Positions 18,030 through 26,264 are shown, numbered from the stretch's first letter. The stretch: 64,000 bases of DNA from Mycobacterium sp. 852002-10029_SCH5224772 (GCF_001667315.1 NZ_LZHT01000106.1:62001-126000); one strand, 5' to 3'. Notes: a model not told the origin generated them from the sequence alone. Numbers and translations are program-made.

Positions 18030-19055
18030 ATGCGGAAGGGTAAGGCTTTGGCTGCGATCCCTGTCATCGCGCTCACCGGTCATCTCGGCGCCGGCAAGAC
18101 GACGCTGCTCAACCACCTGTTACGCCATCCCGGCACACGAATCGGTGTGGTGGTCAACGACTTCGGCGACATCAACATCGACGCTGGCCTGGTGGCCGGC
18201 CAAGTCGACGAGCCGGCCTCGATCGCCGGAGGTTGCATCTGCTGCCTGCCCGACGGCGGTGGGCTCGATGACGCACTCATCAGACTCGCCGACCCGGCGA
18301 GGCGCCTCGATGCGATCGTCGTCGAGGCCAGCGGCCTGGCCGACCCGGCGGCGATCGCGCGGATCATCGGCTTCAGTGAGATACGCGGGGTCCGGTTGGG
18401 TGGGCTGGTCGATGTCGTCGATGCGGTGAACCACTTCGACACCGTCGACCGCGGCACACTACCGCCGGTGCGCTACGGCGCGGCGTCGCTGATCGTGGTC
18501 AACAAGCTTGATCAGGTGGCCGAGACGGAACGCCCGGCCGTGGTGCAACGGGTCACACAGCGAGCCGCCCAATGCAACCCGCGCATACATGTCGTCGGCA
18601 CAACCGGCGGCCGGATAGATCCAGAGCTACTCTTCGATCCGTCCGCCAACTCCCAACAGGCTGGGCAGCTTTCGTTTCTGGACCTGGCCCCCGAGCACGA
18701 CCATGAACACGTCCACGCCGATGCCGTCACCGTGAGCAGCGCGGGTTGTGTCGACCCCGATGCGCTGTTCGACCTCCTCGAACAGCCGCCGCCGCACGTG
18801 TTCAGGTTGAAAGGCATCGTGGCTGTGCGGAACCGCACGACCGTCCACGAATATGTCGTCAACCTGGTGGGTAGCGCGATCCACATCGCGAAGGCGCCAC
18901 CGGGGGCGCTGGCCAATTCTCTCGTGGCAATCGGCATGCATCTCGATGTTCCCGCCGTACGCGCGCGACTCGACAACGCGCTGCTGCCCGCGTCGGGGCC
19001 GGCGTCGGCACAGGCATCACGGCGGCTTCAGCGGTACCGTCGGCTCAGCGCGTGA
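18030..19055 (+). CDS. CobW/COG0523 family GTP-binding metallochaperone
   Basis: A 341-residue G3E-family GTPase. The P-loop GHLGAGKTTLLNHLL lies near residues 14-28, the metal-binding CxCC motif is GGCICCLP, and the base-specificity motif is NKLD. A histidine-rich stretch (EHDHEHVHAD) separates the GTPase domain from the CobW C-terminal domain, a common metal-binding linker. Such proteins deliver zinc, cobalt or iron to client enzymes in the cytosol. The client is unknown. The ATG at 18030 starts just before the P-loop; the frame is open further upstream without family sequence. Confidence 0.9.
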   Translation: MRKGKALAAIPVIALTGHLGAGKTTLLNHLLRHPGTRIGVVVNDFGDINIDAGLVAGQVDEPASIAGGCICCLPDGGGLDDALIRLADPARRLDAIVVEASGLADPAAIARIIGFSEIRGVRLGGLVDVVDAVNHFDTVDRGTLPPVRYGAASLIVVNKLDQVAETERPAVVQRVTQRAAQCNPRIHVVGTTGGRIDPELLFDPSANSQQAGQLSFLDLAPEHDHEHVHADAVTVSSAGCVDPDALFDLLEQPPPHVFRLKGIVAVRNRTTVHEYVVNLVGSAIHIAKAPPGALANSLVAIGMHLDVPAVRARLDNALLPASGPASAQASRRLQRYRRLSA

Positions 19056-19080
19056 GCATGATCCGGCAAGATACGTCGTG

Positions 19081-19908
19081 ATGTCATCTTCGCTCGGCGA
19101 TGTGCTCGCCACCTTGGAGCTCGAGAGGGTCGGCCAGTGCCTCTTCGTCGGGCAGCAGCTGCCGGCGCCCGCCAATCACATTCTCGGCGGGCATATCTCG
19201 GCTCAGGCTTTATTGGCGGCAAGCCACACGGCGCCGGGTCGAGCACCGCACAGCGTTCACACGTACTTCCTGCGGCCTGGCGACTCGCGTCGGCCGGTGG
19301 ACTTCGAAGTTGTCGACCTCCAAGAAGGCCGGACATTTTCGGCGCGACGGGTCACCGCACGCCAAGACGGCAAGATTCTGATGGAAGCGATGTCGTCGTT
19401 CAAAGTCGCCGATTCCGCACCCGCTCAGGTGATCTACCAGCCACCTATGCAACAGGCTCCCAGCCCAGAGTCCCTGCCCTGGGTTGCGCCGCACCTGGCG
19501 GAGTCCGACGAGAGCGCCCAAGGGCGGTGGGCGAGCCTGCGCTGGTTCGAGCGCCGGATCATCGACACCGAGGCCCCTCCGCCCGCACGGTCGCGGATGT
19601 GGTGGCGCCCCGATGGACAGGTTCCCGATGACCCAGTGCTGACCGCCAGCCTGGTCGCCTACCTGTCGGCGGTGACGTTGACCGAGCCGGCGTATGCGGC
19701 ACGCGGCGGTGTTGGGACGTCGGCACAGCGTGATCATTCGGTGTGGTTCCATGCTCCGGCAGCGTTGTCGGATTGGCTTCTCTACGACCGGTCGTCGCCG
19801 AGTAGCGCTGGGTCGCTGGCGCTGGCGAGCGGGGCGATGTTCAACCGCAACGGCGAACTGGTGTGCACGGTGAAACAAGAGATGTACTTTCCGCCACACA
19901 CATCCTGA
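19081..19908 (+). CDS. Acyl-CoA thioesterase II (TesB-like)
   Basis: A 275-residue double-hotdog thioesterase. Both halves are visible: HILGGHISAQALLAASHT with SVHTYFLRPGD in the first, and the signature RDHSVWFHAP with the catalytic aspartate in the second, followed by LALASGAMFNRNGELVCTVKQE with the catalytic serine and glutamine regions. It hydrolyses medium- and long-chain acyl-CoA. ATG 19081 gives the standard length. It is 25 bases after the CobW-type gene and on the same strand. It is the last apparently ordinary chromosomal gene before the repeat-rich island. Confidence 0.9.
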   Translation: MSSSLGDVLATLELERVGQCLFVGQQLPAPANHILGGHISAQALLAASHTAPGRAPHSVHTYFLRPGDSRRPVDFEVVDLQEGRTFSARRVTARQDGKILMEAMSSFKVADSAPAQVIYQPPMQQAPSPESLPWVAPHLAESDESAQGRWASLRWFERRIIDTEAPPPARSRMWWRPDGQVPDDPVLTASLVAYLSAVTLTEPAYAARGGVGTSAQRDHSVWFHAPAALSDWLLYDRSSPSSAGSLALASGAMFNRNGELVCTVKQEMYFPPHTS

Positions 19909-19972
19909 AACCGCAGCCGCCTCAGGGGCGCATGGGCTAGACGGGCAATCATCGACGCGTCGCTGTGTTATC

Positions 19973-20035
19973 AATAACCGTGCGCCGCAAGGTTATTCGT
20001 CACAGTGACGTATTACCGGCGATGGGCGGGGAGGG
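19973..20035 (+). repeat. Hairpin-palindrome repeat, copy A
   Basis: The unit consists of a short hairpin (AATAACC/GGTTATT), then ATT plus CGTCACAGTGACG at 19998-20010, then TATTACCGGCGATGGG and a G-rich run. Two further copies in the same orientation occur at about 20733 and 32213. The shared block is about 60 bases. Confidence 0.75.
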
Positions 20036-20176
20036 GGATCGGGGGTTCCACGGACCGGTTCAGGCATACGGCAGACCGGCGACGCGCGTCGTCGCCCTGT
20101 CTGTCATCCCGCGCTCGTCGGAGTGTCAGTGCTGTGGGTGCCGGCGCCAAGTGTGACGAACGTCAACCGGGAACAG

Positions 20177-20188
20177 TGACCTAGGTCA
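20177..20188. promoter_or_regulatory. Palindrome TGACCTAGGTCA upstream of a small gene
   Basis: A perfect 12-base palindrome lies about 70 bases before the ATG at 20256. It is a candidate operator for the small gene that follows; the regulator is unknown. Confidence 0.4.
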
Positions 20189-20255
20189 TGGCCCGACCAA
20201 CGGCAATCGGGTCATCCTGACCGTTCGTTTTGCATATCTAATGGCTGGGAGCGCG

Positions 20256-20486
20256 ATGGCCGACCTTGACTTTGCCTATGACCTGACCCTCGATGAGGCG
20301 CGCAGACGTAGCGCTGTGCTTGAAGCGATCGGTGACGACTGGGACCCCGTCGCCGTCCTGAGCGAGGAGCAGAAGGCCTACGACCTGCTGTACTCGAATC
20401 TCGATGACGAGCAGCAGCGGGTCTATGACGCGTTGGTGCGCGCCGGCGTTCTGCCCGAACGGACCGGTGCTCGTGCTGCCGATTGA
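20256..20486 (+). CDS. Small acidic protein, DUF6400-like
   Basis: A 76-residue acidic protein (MADLDFAYDLTLDEARRRSA, then AYDLLYSNLDDEQQRVYDAL) that resembles the small actinobacterial DUF6400 family from memory. No function is known. ATG 20256 is preferred over ATG 20241 because GGGAGC lies at a suitable distance upstream. The gene lies between repeat copies A and B, ahead of a second small gene with which it overlaps if that gene starts with GTG at 20473. Confidence 0.65.
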   Translation: MADLDFAYDLTLDEARRRSAVLEAIGDDWDPVAVLSEEQKAYDLLYSNLDDEQQRVYDALVRAGVLPERTGARAAD

Positions 20487-20715
20487 TCCGACCGCCGACC
20501 GCGGTCGCCGCGCATGGCTACCGTGCCCGCGCTGCGATCACCGGGCCATATGTGGCGATTGCCGAAGCAGTCGCAACTGCGATACGCACTGGCAGTATCT
20601 GCTGAGCAACAAGGGCACGCTGGTTCACCTGCAGTGCTCGGATTGCGGCCATCTCTGGTCGACCGACACGCATCGCCGCACGCGCCCCACGCGGTGGGGA
20701 CACAAACAGAACTGA
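20473..20715 (+). CDS. Small cysteine-rich zinc-ribbon-like protein
   Basis: An open frame of about 80 residues (VLPIDPTADRGRRAWLPCPR onward) with several cysteine pairs: CPRC, CGDC, a single Cys-Asp-His, and CSDCGH. This is typical of a zinc ribbon or two small zinc fingers. The start is uncertain; GTG 20467 or 20473 would overlap the stop of the upstream small gene and allow coupling. The family was not recognised. It ends 46 bases before repeat copy B. Confidence 0.5.
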   Translation: MLPIDPTADRGRRAWLPCPRCDHRAICGDCRSSRNCDTHWQYLLSNKGTLVHLQCSDCGHLWSTDTHRRTRPTRWGHKQN

Positions 20716-20732
20716 CACCGACCCACACCGTA

Positions 20733-20800
20733 TTCTAATATCCTTGCGCTGCAACAATATTCGTCACAGTGACGTATTGTCGGCGATAGGTGGGGGGAGG
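20733..20800 (+). repeat. Hairpin-palindrome repeat, copy B
   Basis: AATAT and ATATT arms flank CCTTGCGCTGCAAC, then CGTCACAGTGACG at 20762-20774, then TATTGTCGGCGATAGG and a G-rich run. It is in the same orientation as copies A and C. It sits between the small zinc-ribbon-like gene and the arsR gene. Confidence 0.75.
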
Positions 20801-20864
20801 GAGTCGGGGTGTCCGGGGACGGCGCGGGCATGTAACACCCTGGTGGCCAGCCACGAGCCGTCCG

Positions 20865-21245
20865 TTATCGGCCGGCGCGAGCAAATACGCCGGCGAGTGC
20901 ATCCAGGGTGGCCGGCACTAGCCGGTAGTAGGCCCATTTGCCGCGTTGGGTTCGTTCTAGTAGGCCGGCCTCGACCAGGATCTTGAGGTGGTGTGACACG
21001 GTCGGTTGGGACAAACCGACCGGGCTGGTCAGGTCGCAGACGCATGCTTCGGCGCCGTCATGGCCGGCTATCAACGACACCAGCCGCAGTCGGGTCGGCT
21101 CACCCAGCGCCTTGAGTATGGCGGCCAGCCGCTCGGCGGCCGCTGAATCCAGCACCGTATCGGCGATGGGGCGACAGCACGCCTCGAGATCGGCCACAAG
21201 TAGCGATCCATCGGATTGCGCTGAGGTCGGGATCGTCGTAGGCAT
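20865..21245 (-). CDS. arsR: ArsR/SmtB family regulator
   Basis: A 126-residue winged-helix repressor. The DNA-recognition helix region is GLSQPTVSHHLKILVEAGLL. The arsenic-sensing CxC motif is present (EACVCDLTS), and a further CC pair lies nearer the N-terminus (LEACCRPIAD), so a three-thiol As(III) site is plausible. It resembles remembered mycobacterial ArsR Rv2642. ATG 21245 (MPTTIPTSAQ) is chosen over upstream starts because it leaves an 86-base divergent promoter region before arsM. It is expected to repress arsM and itself until arsenite binds. Confidence 0.9.
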   Translation of the reverse strand: MPTTIPTSAQSDGSLLVADLEACCRPIADTVLDSAAAERLAAILKALGEPTRLRLVSLIAGHDGAEACVCDLTSPVGLSQPTVSHHLKILVEAGLLERTQRGKWAYYRLVPATLDALAGVFARAGR

Positions 21246-21331
21246 GAACCCAGTATGGCACACATTGACAGTCATCGATGGATCGTGCATGCTATGTCCC
21301 ATAGACATCTGTCGATGAGAGGAGTATCGGA
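21246..21331. promoter_or_regulatory. arsR-arsM divergent promoter region
   Basis: The 86-base gap contains two imperfect direct elements, ATTGACAGTCATCGATG and ATAGACATCTGTCGATG, which look like paired ArsR-binding sites. GAGAGGAGT just before 21332 is the arsM ribosome-binding site. Confidence 0.5.
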
Positions 21332-22126
21332 ATGGCCGAGACTACGGATGGCCAGCTGCGGGATCAGGTTCGTGCCAGCTACGGGGCGGCTGCCACCGCG
21401 ATCAGCAGCGGCGCGACCAACAGCGATGTGCTCACCGCGGCGAGCTGCTGCGGGTCGAGCGATTCGGTCGACGTCGGCACCATCTTCGGCGCCGGTCTCT
21501 ACGGTGACGACGAGCACTCTGAGCTGCCCGCCGAAGCCGTTGCGGCCAGCCTGGGGTGCGGCAACCCGACCGCGGTCGCCGACCTGCACCTCGGCGAACG
21601 CGTCCTGGACCTGGGCTCCGGCGGGGGCATCGACGTGCTGCTCTCGGCCCGCCGGGTCGGTCCGACCGGATTCGCTTACGGCGTTGACATGACCGATGAG
21701 ATGCTTGCCCTGGCCGAGGCGAACAAGGCCAAAGCCGGTGTCACCAACGTCGAATTCCGCAAGGGCACCATCGAGGACATCCCGCTGCCCGACGCAGTTG
21801 TCGACGTGGTGATCTCCAACTGCGTGATCAACCTGTCGGCCGACAAGTCGGCCGTGCTCGCCGAGATGTTTCGGGTTCTGGTGCCCGGCGGGCGGATCGG
21901 GATTTCCGACGTCGTCGCCGAGGATCACCTTACCGCCGTGCAACGGGCCGAACGCGGGTCTCACGTCGGCTGCATCGCCGGAGCCCTGTCCAACCAGGAA
22001 TACCTCGACGGCCTGACCGCAGCCGGATTCGTCGATGCCTCCGTGGCCTTCACGCACGAGGTTGCCGACGGCATGCACGGCGCGATCATCCGCGCCACCA
22101 AACCCGCAACATCGGTCAGCGGCTAA
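21332..22126 (+). CDS. arsM: Arsenite S-adenosylmethionine methyltransferase ArsM
   Basis: A 264-residue class I methyltransferase. The SAM-binding motif is VLDLGSGGGIDVLLSARRVG. The conserved ArsM cysteines are visible: Cys39-Cys40 (AASCCGSS), one in ASLGCGNP, one in VISNCVINLS and one in HVGCIAGAL. It methylates As(III) in the cytosol to volatile or less toxic species. It is divergent from arsR and preceded by a strong ribosome site. No arsenite efflux gene is nearby, so detoxification here relies on methylation. The pair lies inside the repeat-bounded island and may be cargo. Confidence 0.92.
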   Translation: MAETTDGQLRDQVRASYGAAATAISSGATNSDVLTAASCCGSSDSVDVGTIFGAGLYGDDEHSELPAEAVAASLGCGNPTAVADLHLGERVLDLGSGGGIDVLLSARRVGPTGFAYGVDMTDEMLALAEANKAKAGVTNVEFRKGTIEDIPLPDAVVDVVISNCVINLSADKSAVLAEMFRVLVPGGRIGISDVVAEDHLTAVQRAERGSHVGCIAGALSNQEYLDGLTAAGFVDASVAFTHEVADGMHGAIIRATKPATSVSG

Positions 22127-22456
22127 ACCGGCACGGAGCCGAATGCGAGCGACTCCAGGCCCATTGACCGATCCACTGTCCGTTGTCATTTGATCTGAGG
22201 CACCCATGGCCGCTTGACCTGCGGTGCCTCAGATCAAGTGACAACCGGCAACGGATGGTTTGCCATTTAATCTGGGGTAAGTCGACTTTCGTGGCAGCAA
22301 GGGAGCTTGGTGGGGTATCAGTTGTCTCTGGAGAGGGGTCGCCTGTGGGGCAGGTGCGGGAGGATTCGGACGCGCCTGTCCAGCGCGCGGCCGGGGTTTG
22401 TCAGCCATCAGCGGACACTGCTTGGTTCCGGCTGGGGCCTGAAGCGGCCGCCAGAA
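22127..22456. other. Intergenic region with a long hairpin and IS-end-like repeats
   Basis: No gene is supported. The region holds a 22-base inverted repeat (22183-22204 with 22223-22244) and a third related copy at about 22260-22280. It is followed by a decayed tniQ 3' end. Confidence 0.6.
22183..22244. repeat. 22-base inverted repeat (transposon-end-like)
   Basis: Left arm 22183-22204 contains TTTGATCTGAGGCACC; right arm 22223-22244 contains GGTGCCTCAGATCAA. The arms match with one mismatch over 22 bases around an 18-base centre. Related copies lie at 22260-22280 (about 5 mismatches of 21) and, inverted, at 27106-27126 (3 mismatches of 21). Confidence 0.7.
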
Positions 22457-22591
22457 ACCCCGGCCCGCGCTCGCGCCGTCGACACAGTCCACGTCAGCCT
22501 CGCTCACCGGTTCCCGAAACGCCCTGACCATGCATGGTCAATCCACCAGTGGATCTACGATCAGCAACTCAGTGCGGCCCGCCGGCCGCGA
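22457..22591 (+). pseudogene. tniQ 3'-end relic
   Basis: Translation of this stretch gives TPARARAVDTVHVSL, then a gap of less similar residues, then IHQWIYDQQLSAARR. The intact TniQ at 27398-28267 ends with TPARAHAVDAVYASV and IEHWIDDQQLSATRI, so this is clearly the 3' end of a related tniQ with everything upstream lost. It lies in the opposite orientation to the intact gene. Nucleotides 22547-22575 match 27456-27484 (inverted) with two differences in 29. The end of mmpL overlaps it by about 30 bases. Confidence 0.8.
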
Positions 22592-25500
22592 TGGCGGTGC
22601 CGCACGTTGGGCCACCAGCTGGCTTCGCGCAGCAGTGTGGCGATGGCGGGGACGGTAAGGGTGCGCACCAGGAAGGTGTCGAGGAGTAGTCCGCAGCCGA
22701 TGATGAGCCCGGCCTGGATCATGATGGCTATCGAGCCGGTGGTGAGGCCGAACATGCTGGCGGCGAAGATCAGGCCGGCTGAGGTGATGACGGAGCCGGT
22801 GTTGGCGACGGTGCGTAGTACGCCGACGCGGATATTGCGTCCGGATTCTTCGCGCAGCCGTGAGACGAGCAGCATGTTGTAGTCGGCGCCGACTGCTACC
22901 AGGATGATGAACGCCAACAGCGGTACCGGCCAGGCGATTTCGTATCCGAGGCCCCATTGGAATATCAGAACGCCGATGCCTAGTGAGGCCAAGTAGTTCA
23001 ACACGACGGTGCCCAGCAGGTACAACGGGGCCACTATGGCGCGCAGCAACATCACCAGGATGAGCCCGACAATGAGCAGGGTGGCGATGGCCAGTTGGGC
23101 GAAGTCCGCCCGCAGCAATCGCTGGATGTCGGAGTTGACGGCGGGGAACCCGGCAACCGAGACGGTGGCGTCGGCCAGTGAGGTGTTGGGGCGCGCCGCG
23201 TTGGCAACGTCGACGATCTCGTGTGCCAGGCGGATTGCTGCGCCACTGTAGGGGTCGGGGGTCGATTCGATGGCAAAGCGTGCGGTTTTGCCGTCGGCTG
23301 ACAGGAATTGTTTCGCTACATCGGCGAATCGGCGGTTCTCAAAGACATTGGCGGGCAGGTAGAAGCCGCTGGCGGAGTCCGAGGAGGCGCTGGCGCGAGC
23401 GGAGTTCTGCAGTTGGGTGGCGATCTGGTTCATCCCGGACAGCAGTTCGATGTTGCTGTCGACCAGCGTGTGCACGCCGGTCGCCAGTGCTTGGGCGCCC
23501 GCGGCGAGTTGGCTGATGCCGTCTTGGAGTCGACTGATGTTGCCGGCCAGGTCGGCGGGATCACCGAGGGCTCCGAAGGCCTTGTCCAAGGCGGTGACCG
23601 CGGTTTGGACATTGGCGAGGGTGCCGGCCACGGTGGCATTAGTGTCGGGGTTGTAGTGGTCGCCGAGGTCGGCGACCTCGGTGAAGAATCCGCTGTCGCG
23701 CAAGCTCACCAGAATCTGAACTTGATCGCGGATTTGGGCGCACTGCGGTGTGGTGGCGCACCACGGGGAGGTGTTGAGGGCGCCGACGAGGGGGTCGAGG
23801 ATGGCGATGGCGTTTTGGGCTTGTTCGGCCAGGGGCCGCAGCCCGGGGCCGGATTGGATGGCTTGGTCGACGGCCGGGGCGGTGGCTGAAAGCTGTTGCA
23901 GCAAAGGCTGGAACCGCTGAACCTGAGTGCCGGCGGACTGAGCTTGAGCCAGTATCCCGGTCAGTGGTGTCAAAGCGCTGCGCAGGGTGGTGTCAAGCTG
24001 AGCGAGCCCGCCGGCGAGTTGGTCGGCGCCGTCGGTGAGCCTGGCGAGATCGTCCTTGCGTTCGTTGCCGTCGGCGACGGCGCCAGCCAACTTGTCGCCG
24101 ATCTGGCCGTTCTGCCACGAGAGTTGGGCCTGCTCGAGGCGCTCTCCGGTGGGCCGGGTGACCCCGGAAACTTTTTTGACGCCGGGAATCTGGGAGATGC
24201 GGGAGGCCATTTCGTCGAGGTCGGCCAGCCCCTTACCGGTGCGCATGTCGGTGGGGCTTTCCACGACCAGGAATTCGGGGATGACGATATCTTTGCCGAA
24301 GTGGCGGTCCAGCAGCTGGTAGCCCTGGTTGCTGGCGGTGCTGGTGGGCTGGCCTTTGCGGTCGTCGTAGCTGATTTTCATCGTCGCCGCGACTCCTGCC
24401 AGAGCCAGCAGGATGACCAGGCTGGTGATCAGCAACCGGCCGGGGCGCCGGACCACCGCGACGGCGACGCTGTTCCAGTACCGGCGGGTGCGATCGGATT
24501 TTGGTTCGCCGATACCGCGTTTGGCGGCCAGCGCCAGCACCGGCGGCAGCAGCGTGACCGTGGCTGCGAATCCGACGAGCACCGCGACCGCGCACGCCGG
24601 GCCGAGCGCGGCGAACACACTCAGGCGGGCGAAGACCATCGCCAAAAACGCGAACGCGACGGTGGCCGCCGAGGCCAGGATCACCCGGCCGATGCTGGCT
24701 GTAGCGTGGATAACGGCCTGATCGGCGGGCACCTGCGCGCGGCGCTGCTCGTGATAGCGGCTGATCAAAAACACCGTGTAATCGGTGCCCGCGCCCAGCA
24801 GGATCGCGGTCATAAACGCCACGGTGAACTGCGACACAGGCATACCCATCTCGCCCAGTGCGGACAGCGCACCGCGCCCGACGGCCAGGCTCACCCCGAT
24901 CACCAGCAGCGGCAGCAGCGCGGTGAACACCGACCGGTACACGATCAGCAGGATCAGCGCGATCAGACCTGCAGTCGCGATCGAAATCAGCAGCAGGTCG
25001 TGCTCGGCAGAAGCGATCATGTCACTGAACGTCGCCGGCGGCCCCGTCACATACGCCGTGGTCGACGTGCCGGCGAACACCCCAGCGGCGATGTCGCGCA
25101 CCGCCTGCACGGAGGCGGCCGCGGTGGGATCACCCAGCGTGCCGGCCACGCCCACCGGCAGATACCAAGCCTGGTGGTCGTGGCTGACCGCGTGGGCCGC
25201 GGTGACCGGGTCGGCCAGCAGGTCTTCAACCAGCAAGACGTGATCGGTGTCGGCGCGCAGCCGCGCCACCAGCTGGTCGTAGTGCTGCCGCGCCGCGGGG
25301 GTCAACCCGGCGGGGTCTTCCATCGCGACGAACACCATCGTTTTGGAACCCTGTTCGCCGAACGCCGCGCTCATGCGGTCCACCGTTTGAAACGACGGCA
25401 CATCGCGCGGGAGCAGGTTCACCGACTGCTGCCGCACCACCGTCTCCAACTGGGGAAACAACAGCGCCAGCACCACCGCAACGCCGACCCATGCCCCCAT

Positions 25501-25650
25501 CACCAGCGCCTTGTGCCGCACCGTGAACCCAGCCAGCGCCGCCAACCGCGCGCTGTACTCGCTGGAATCGGCCGTAGGGGTCGAACGACCATTGCGCTTC
25601 AGCAGTGTCGCCGTGGTACCCGAGAAGTCCCGATCGCCGTCGGCCACCAC
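22561..25650 (-). CDS. MmpL family RND transporter (large, cargo-like copy)
   Basis: A 1029-residue RND exporter. Helix-embedded relay residues are present in GAGTDYTVFLISRYHEQRR and VGADYNMLLVSRLREE. The second periplasmic domain is long and helical (about residues 520-760, many Gln/Ala/Asp). It differs strongly from the MmpL at 11.1 kb and has no mmpS partner. Start GTG 25650 or 25647 follows GGAGG closely. The final residues after SWWPNVRH are encoded by sequence belonging to the tniQ relic, and the stop codon lies inside it, so the native C-terminus may have been replaced. The upstream TetR is the likely regulator. Confidence 0.9.
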   Translation of the reverse strand: MVADGDRDFSGTTATLLKRNGRSTPTADSSEYSARLAALAGFTVRHKALVMGAWVGVAVVLALLFPQLETVVRQQSVNLLPRDVPSFQTVDRMSAAFGEQGSKTMVFVAMEDPAGLTPAARQHYDQLVARLRADTDHVLLVEDLLADPVTAAHAVSHDHQAWYLPVGVAGTLGDPTAAASVQAVRDIAAGVFAGTSTTAYVTGPPATFSDMIASAEHDLLLISIATAGLIALILLIVYRSVFTALLPLLVIGVSLAVGRGALSALGEMGMPVSQFTVAFMTAILLGAGTDYTVFLISRYHEQRRAQVPADQAVIHATASIGRVILASAATVAFAFLAMVFARLSVFAALGPACAVAVLVGFAATVTLLPPVLALAAKRGIGEPKSDRTRRYWNSVAVAVVRRPGRLLITSLVILLALAGVAATMKISYDDRKGQPTSTASNQGYQLLDRHFGKDIVIPEFLVVESPTDMRTGKGLADLDEMASRISQIPGVKKVSGVTRPTGERLEQAQLSWQNGQIGDKLAGAVADGNERKDDLARLTDGADQLAGGLAQLDTTLRSALTPLTGILAQAQSAGTQVQRFQPLLQQLSATAPAVDQAIQSGPGLRPLAEQAQNAIAILDPLVGALNTSPWCATTPQCAQIRDQVQILVSLRDSGFFTEVADLGDHYNPDTNATVAGTLANVQTAVTALDKAFGALGDPADLAGNISRLQDGISQLAAGAQALATGVHTLVDSNIELLSGMNQIATQLQNSARASASSDSASGFYLPANVFENRRFADVAKQFLSADGKTARFAIESTPDPYSGAAIRLAHEIVDVANAARPNTSLADATVSVAGFPAVNSDIQRLLRADFAQLAIATLLIVGLILVMLLRAIVAPLYLLGTVVLNYLASLGIGVLIFQWGLGYEIAWPVPLLAFIILVAVGADYNMLLVSRLREESGRNIRVGVLRTVANTGSVITSAGLIFAASMFGLTTGSIAIMIQAGLIIGCGLLLDTFLVRTLTVPAIATLLREASWWPNVRHRHRGRRAALSC

Positions 25651-25758
25651 ACCTCCATCAAACGAAACTATCGATATCGCTACGCTACTCGCAGTACCAC
25701 ATCGGTCGATACATGCGCTATTCAGCGGCGCACGCGCGACGCAGCGCGGAATAGACCA

Positions 25759-26193
25759 TTAACGACGTGCGGCGAGATCTACCTCGGCGTCGTCGGCCTC
25801 GGGGATGTCATAGCGGACCACCCGGACCCGCCCATGCGGCAGGCACGCCATGTAGCCGTGGTGCCTGCCGTACAACTCCCAGGCGGTGACCTGCGGGTGG
25901 GCGTCAACATCGATGCGGTGTCCGCTGGAAAATCCAAGGTGCAGCCCACCACCATCGCCGCACCATGCCTGCGTACACACCGCGCCGGCGAGATCCAGCA
26001 GTGGGCGCTCATGAGTCGCGACCCGGCCGGGATCGATGAACACTGCCTCGACCGGAAAGTCACCGACGGCGGGCAGCGTAAGCCGCAGCGGGCGGTAAAT
26101 GACCACCTCATTGCAGTCATCGAAGTCCAACACCAGCCCATCACGCAGCGACACGCGTTGCACAACGCACGCTTGAATCCATTGGGGGTACAT
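25759..26193 (-). CDS. DUF6188-like hypothetical protein
   Basis: A 144-residue beta-rich protein (QRVSLRDGLVLDFDDCNEVV, then LRLTLPAVGDFPVEAVF) that resembles the DUF6188 family of mycobacteria from memory. It has no known function. The ATG at 26193 (MYPQWIQACV) is chosen because the palindrome at 26234-26264 lies upstream of it. The gene is divergent from the tetR at 26409 and is followed by the large mmpL on the same strand, 109 bases on. It is therefore probably part of the TetR-controlled exporter unit. Confidence 0.7.
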   Translation of the reverse strand: MYPQWIQACVVQRVSLRDGLVLDFDDCNEVVIYRPLRLTLPAVGDFPVEAVFIDPGRVATHERPLLDLAGAVCTQAWCGDGGGLHLGFSSGHRIDVDAHPQVTAWELYGRHHGYMACLPHGRVRVVRYDIPEADDAEVDLAARR

Positions 26194-26233
26194 GGCGCCT
26201 CCGTCGGCACATCCTCGGGTGATGCACAAATAG

Positions 26234-26264
26234 TACTACTAGTAGCGCTCCGCTACTAGTAGTA
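26234..26264. promoter_or_regulatory. Perfect 14-base inverted repeat, bidirectional TetR operator
   Basis: TACTACTAGTAGCG (26234-26247) and its exact complement (26251-26264) flank the 3-base centre CTC. Inside each arm CTACTAGTAG is itself a palindrome, so the site could hold two dimers. It lies between the divergent DUF6188-like gene and tetR. Confidence 0.8.

Larger units (their letters stand above)
19909..20255. other. Intergenic region carrying repeat copy A and a palindrome
   Basis: No gene is supported here. The region holds a hairpin with arms AATAACC and GGTTATT (19973-19997), the palindrome CGTCACAGTGACG at 19998-20010 followed by a G-rich tract, and the palindrome TGACCTAGGTCA at 20177-20188 ahead of the next gene. 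Confidence 0.6.

Noticed and set aside
18853..19080. Longer 5' form of the TesB thioesterase gene
   Set aside because: The extension overlaps the CobW-type gene in another frame and lacks thioesterase similarity; ATG 19081 gives the standard length.
23896..26259. A very long open frame on the plus strand through the large mmpL gene
   Set aside because: It is antisense to a clearly recognisable RND transporter. Its translation is rich in Gln, His, Arg and Asp and has no family pattern, as expected for the opposite strand of a high-GC gene.
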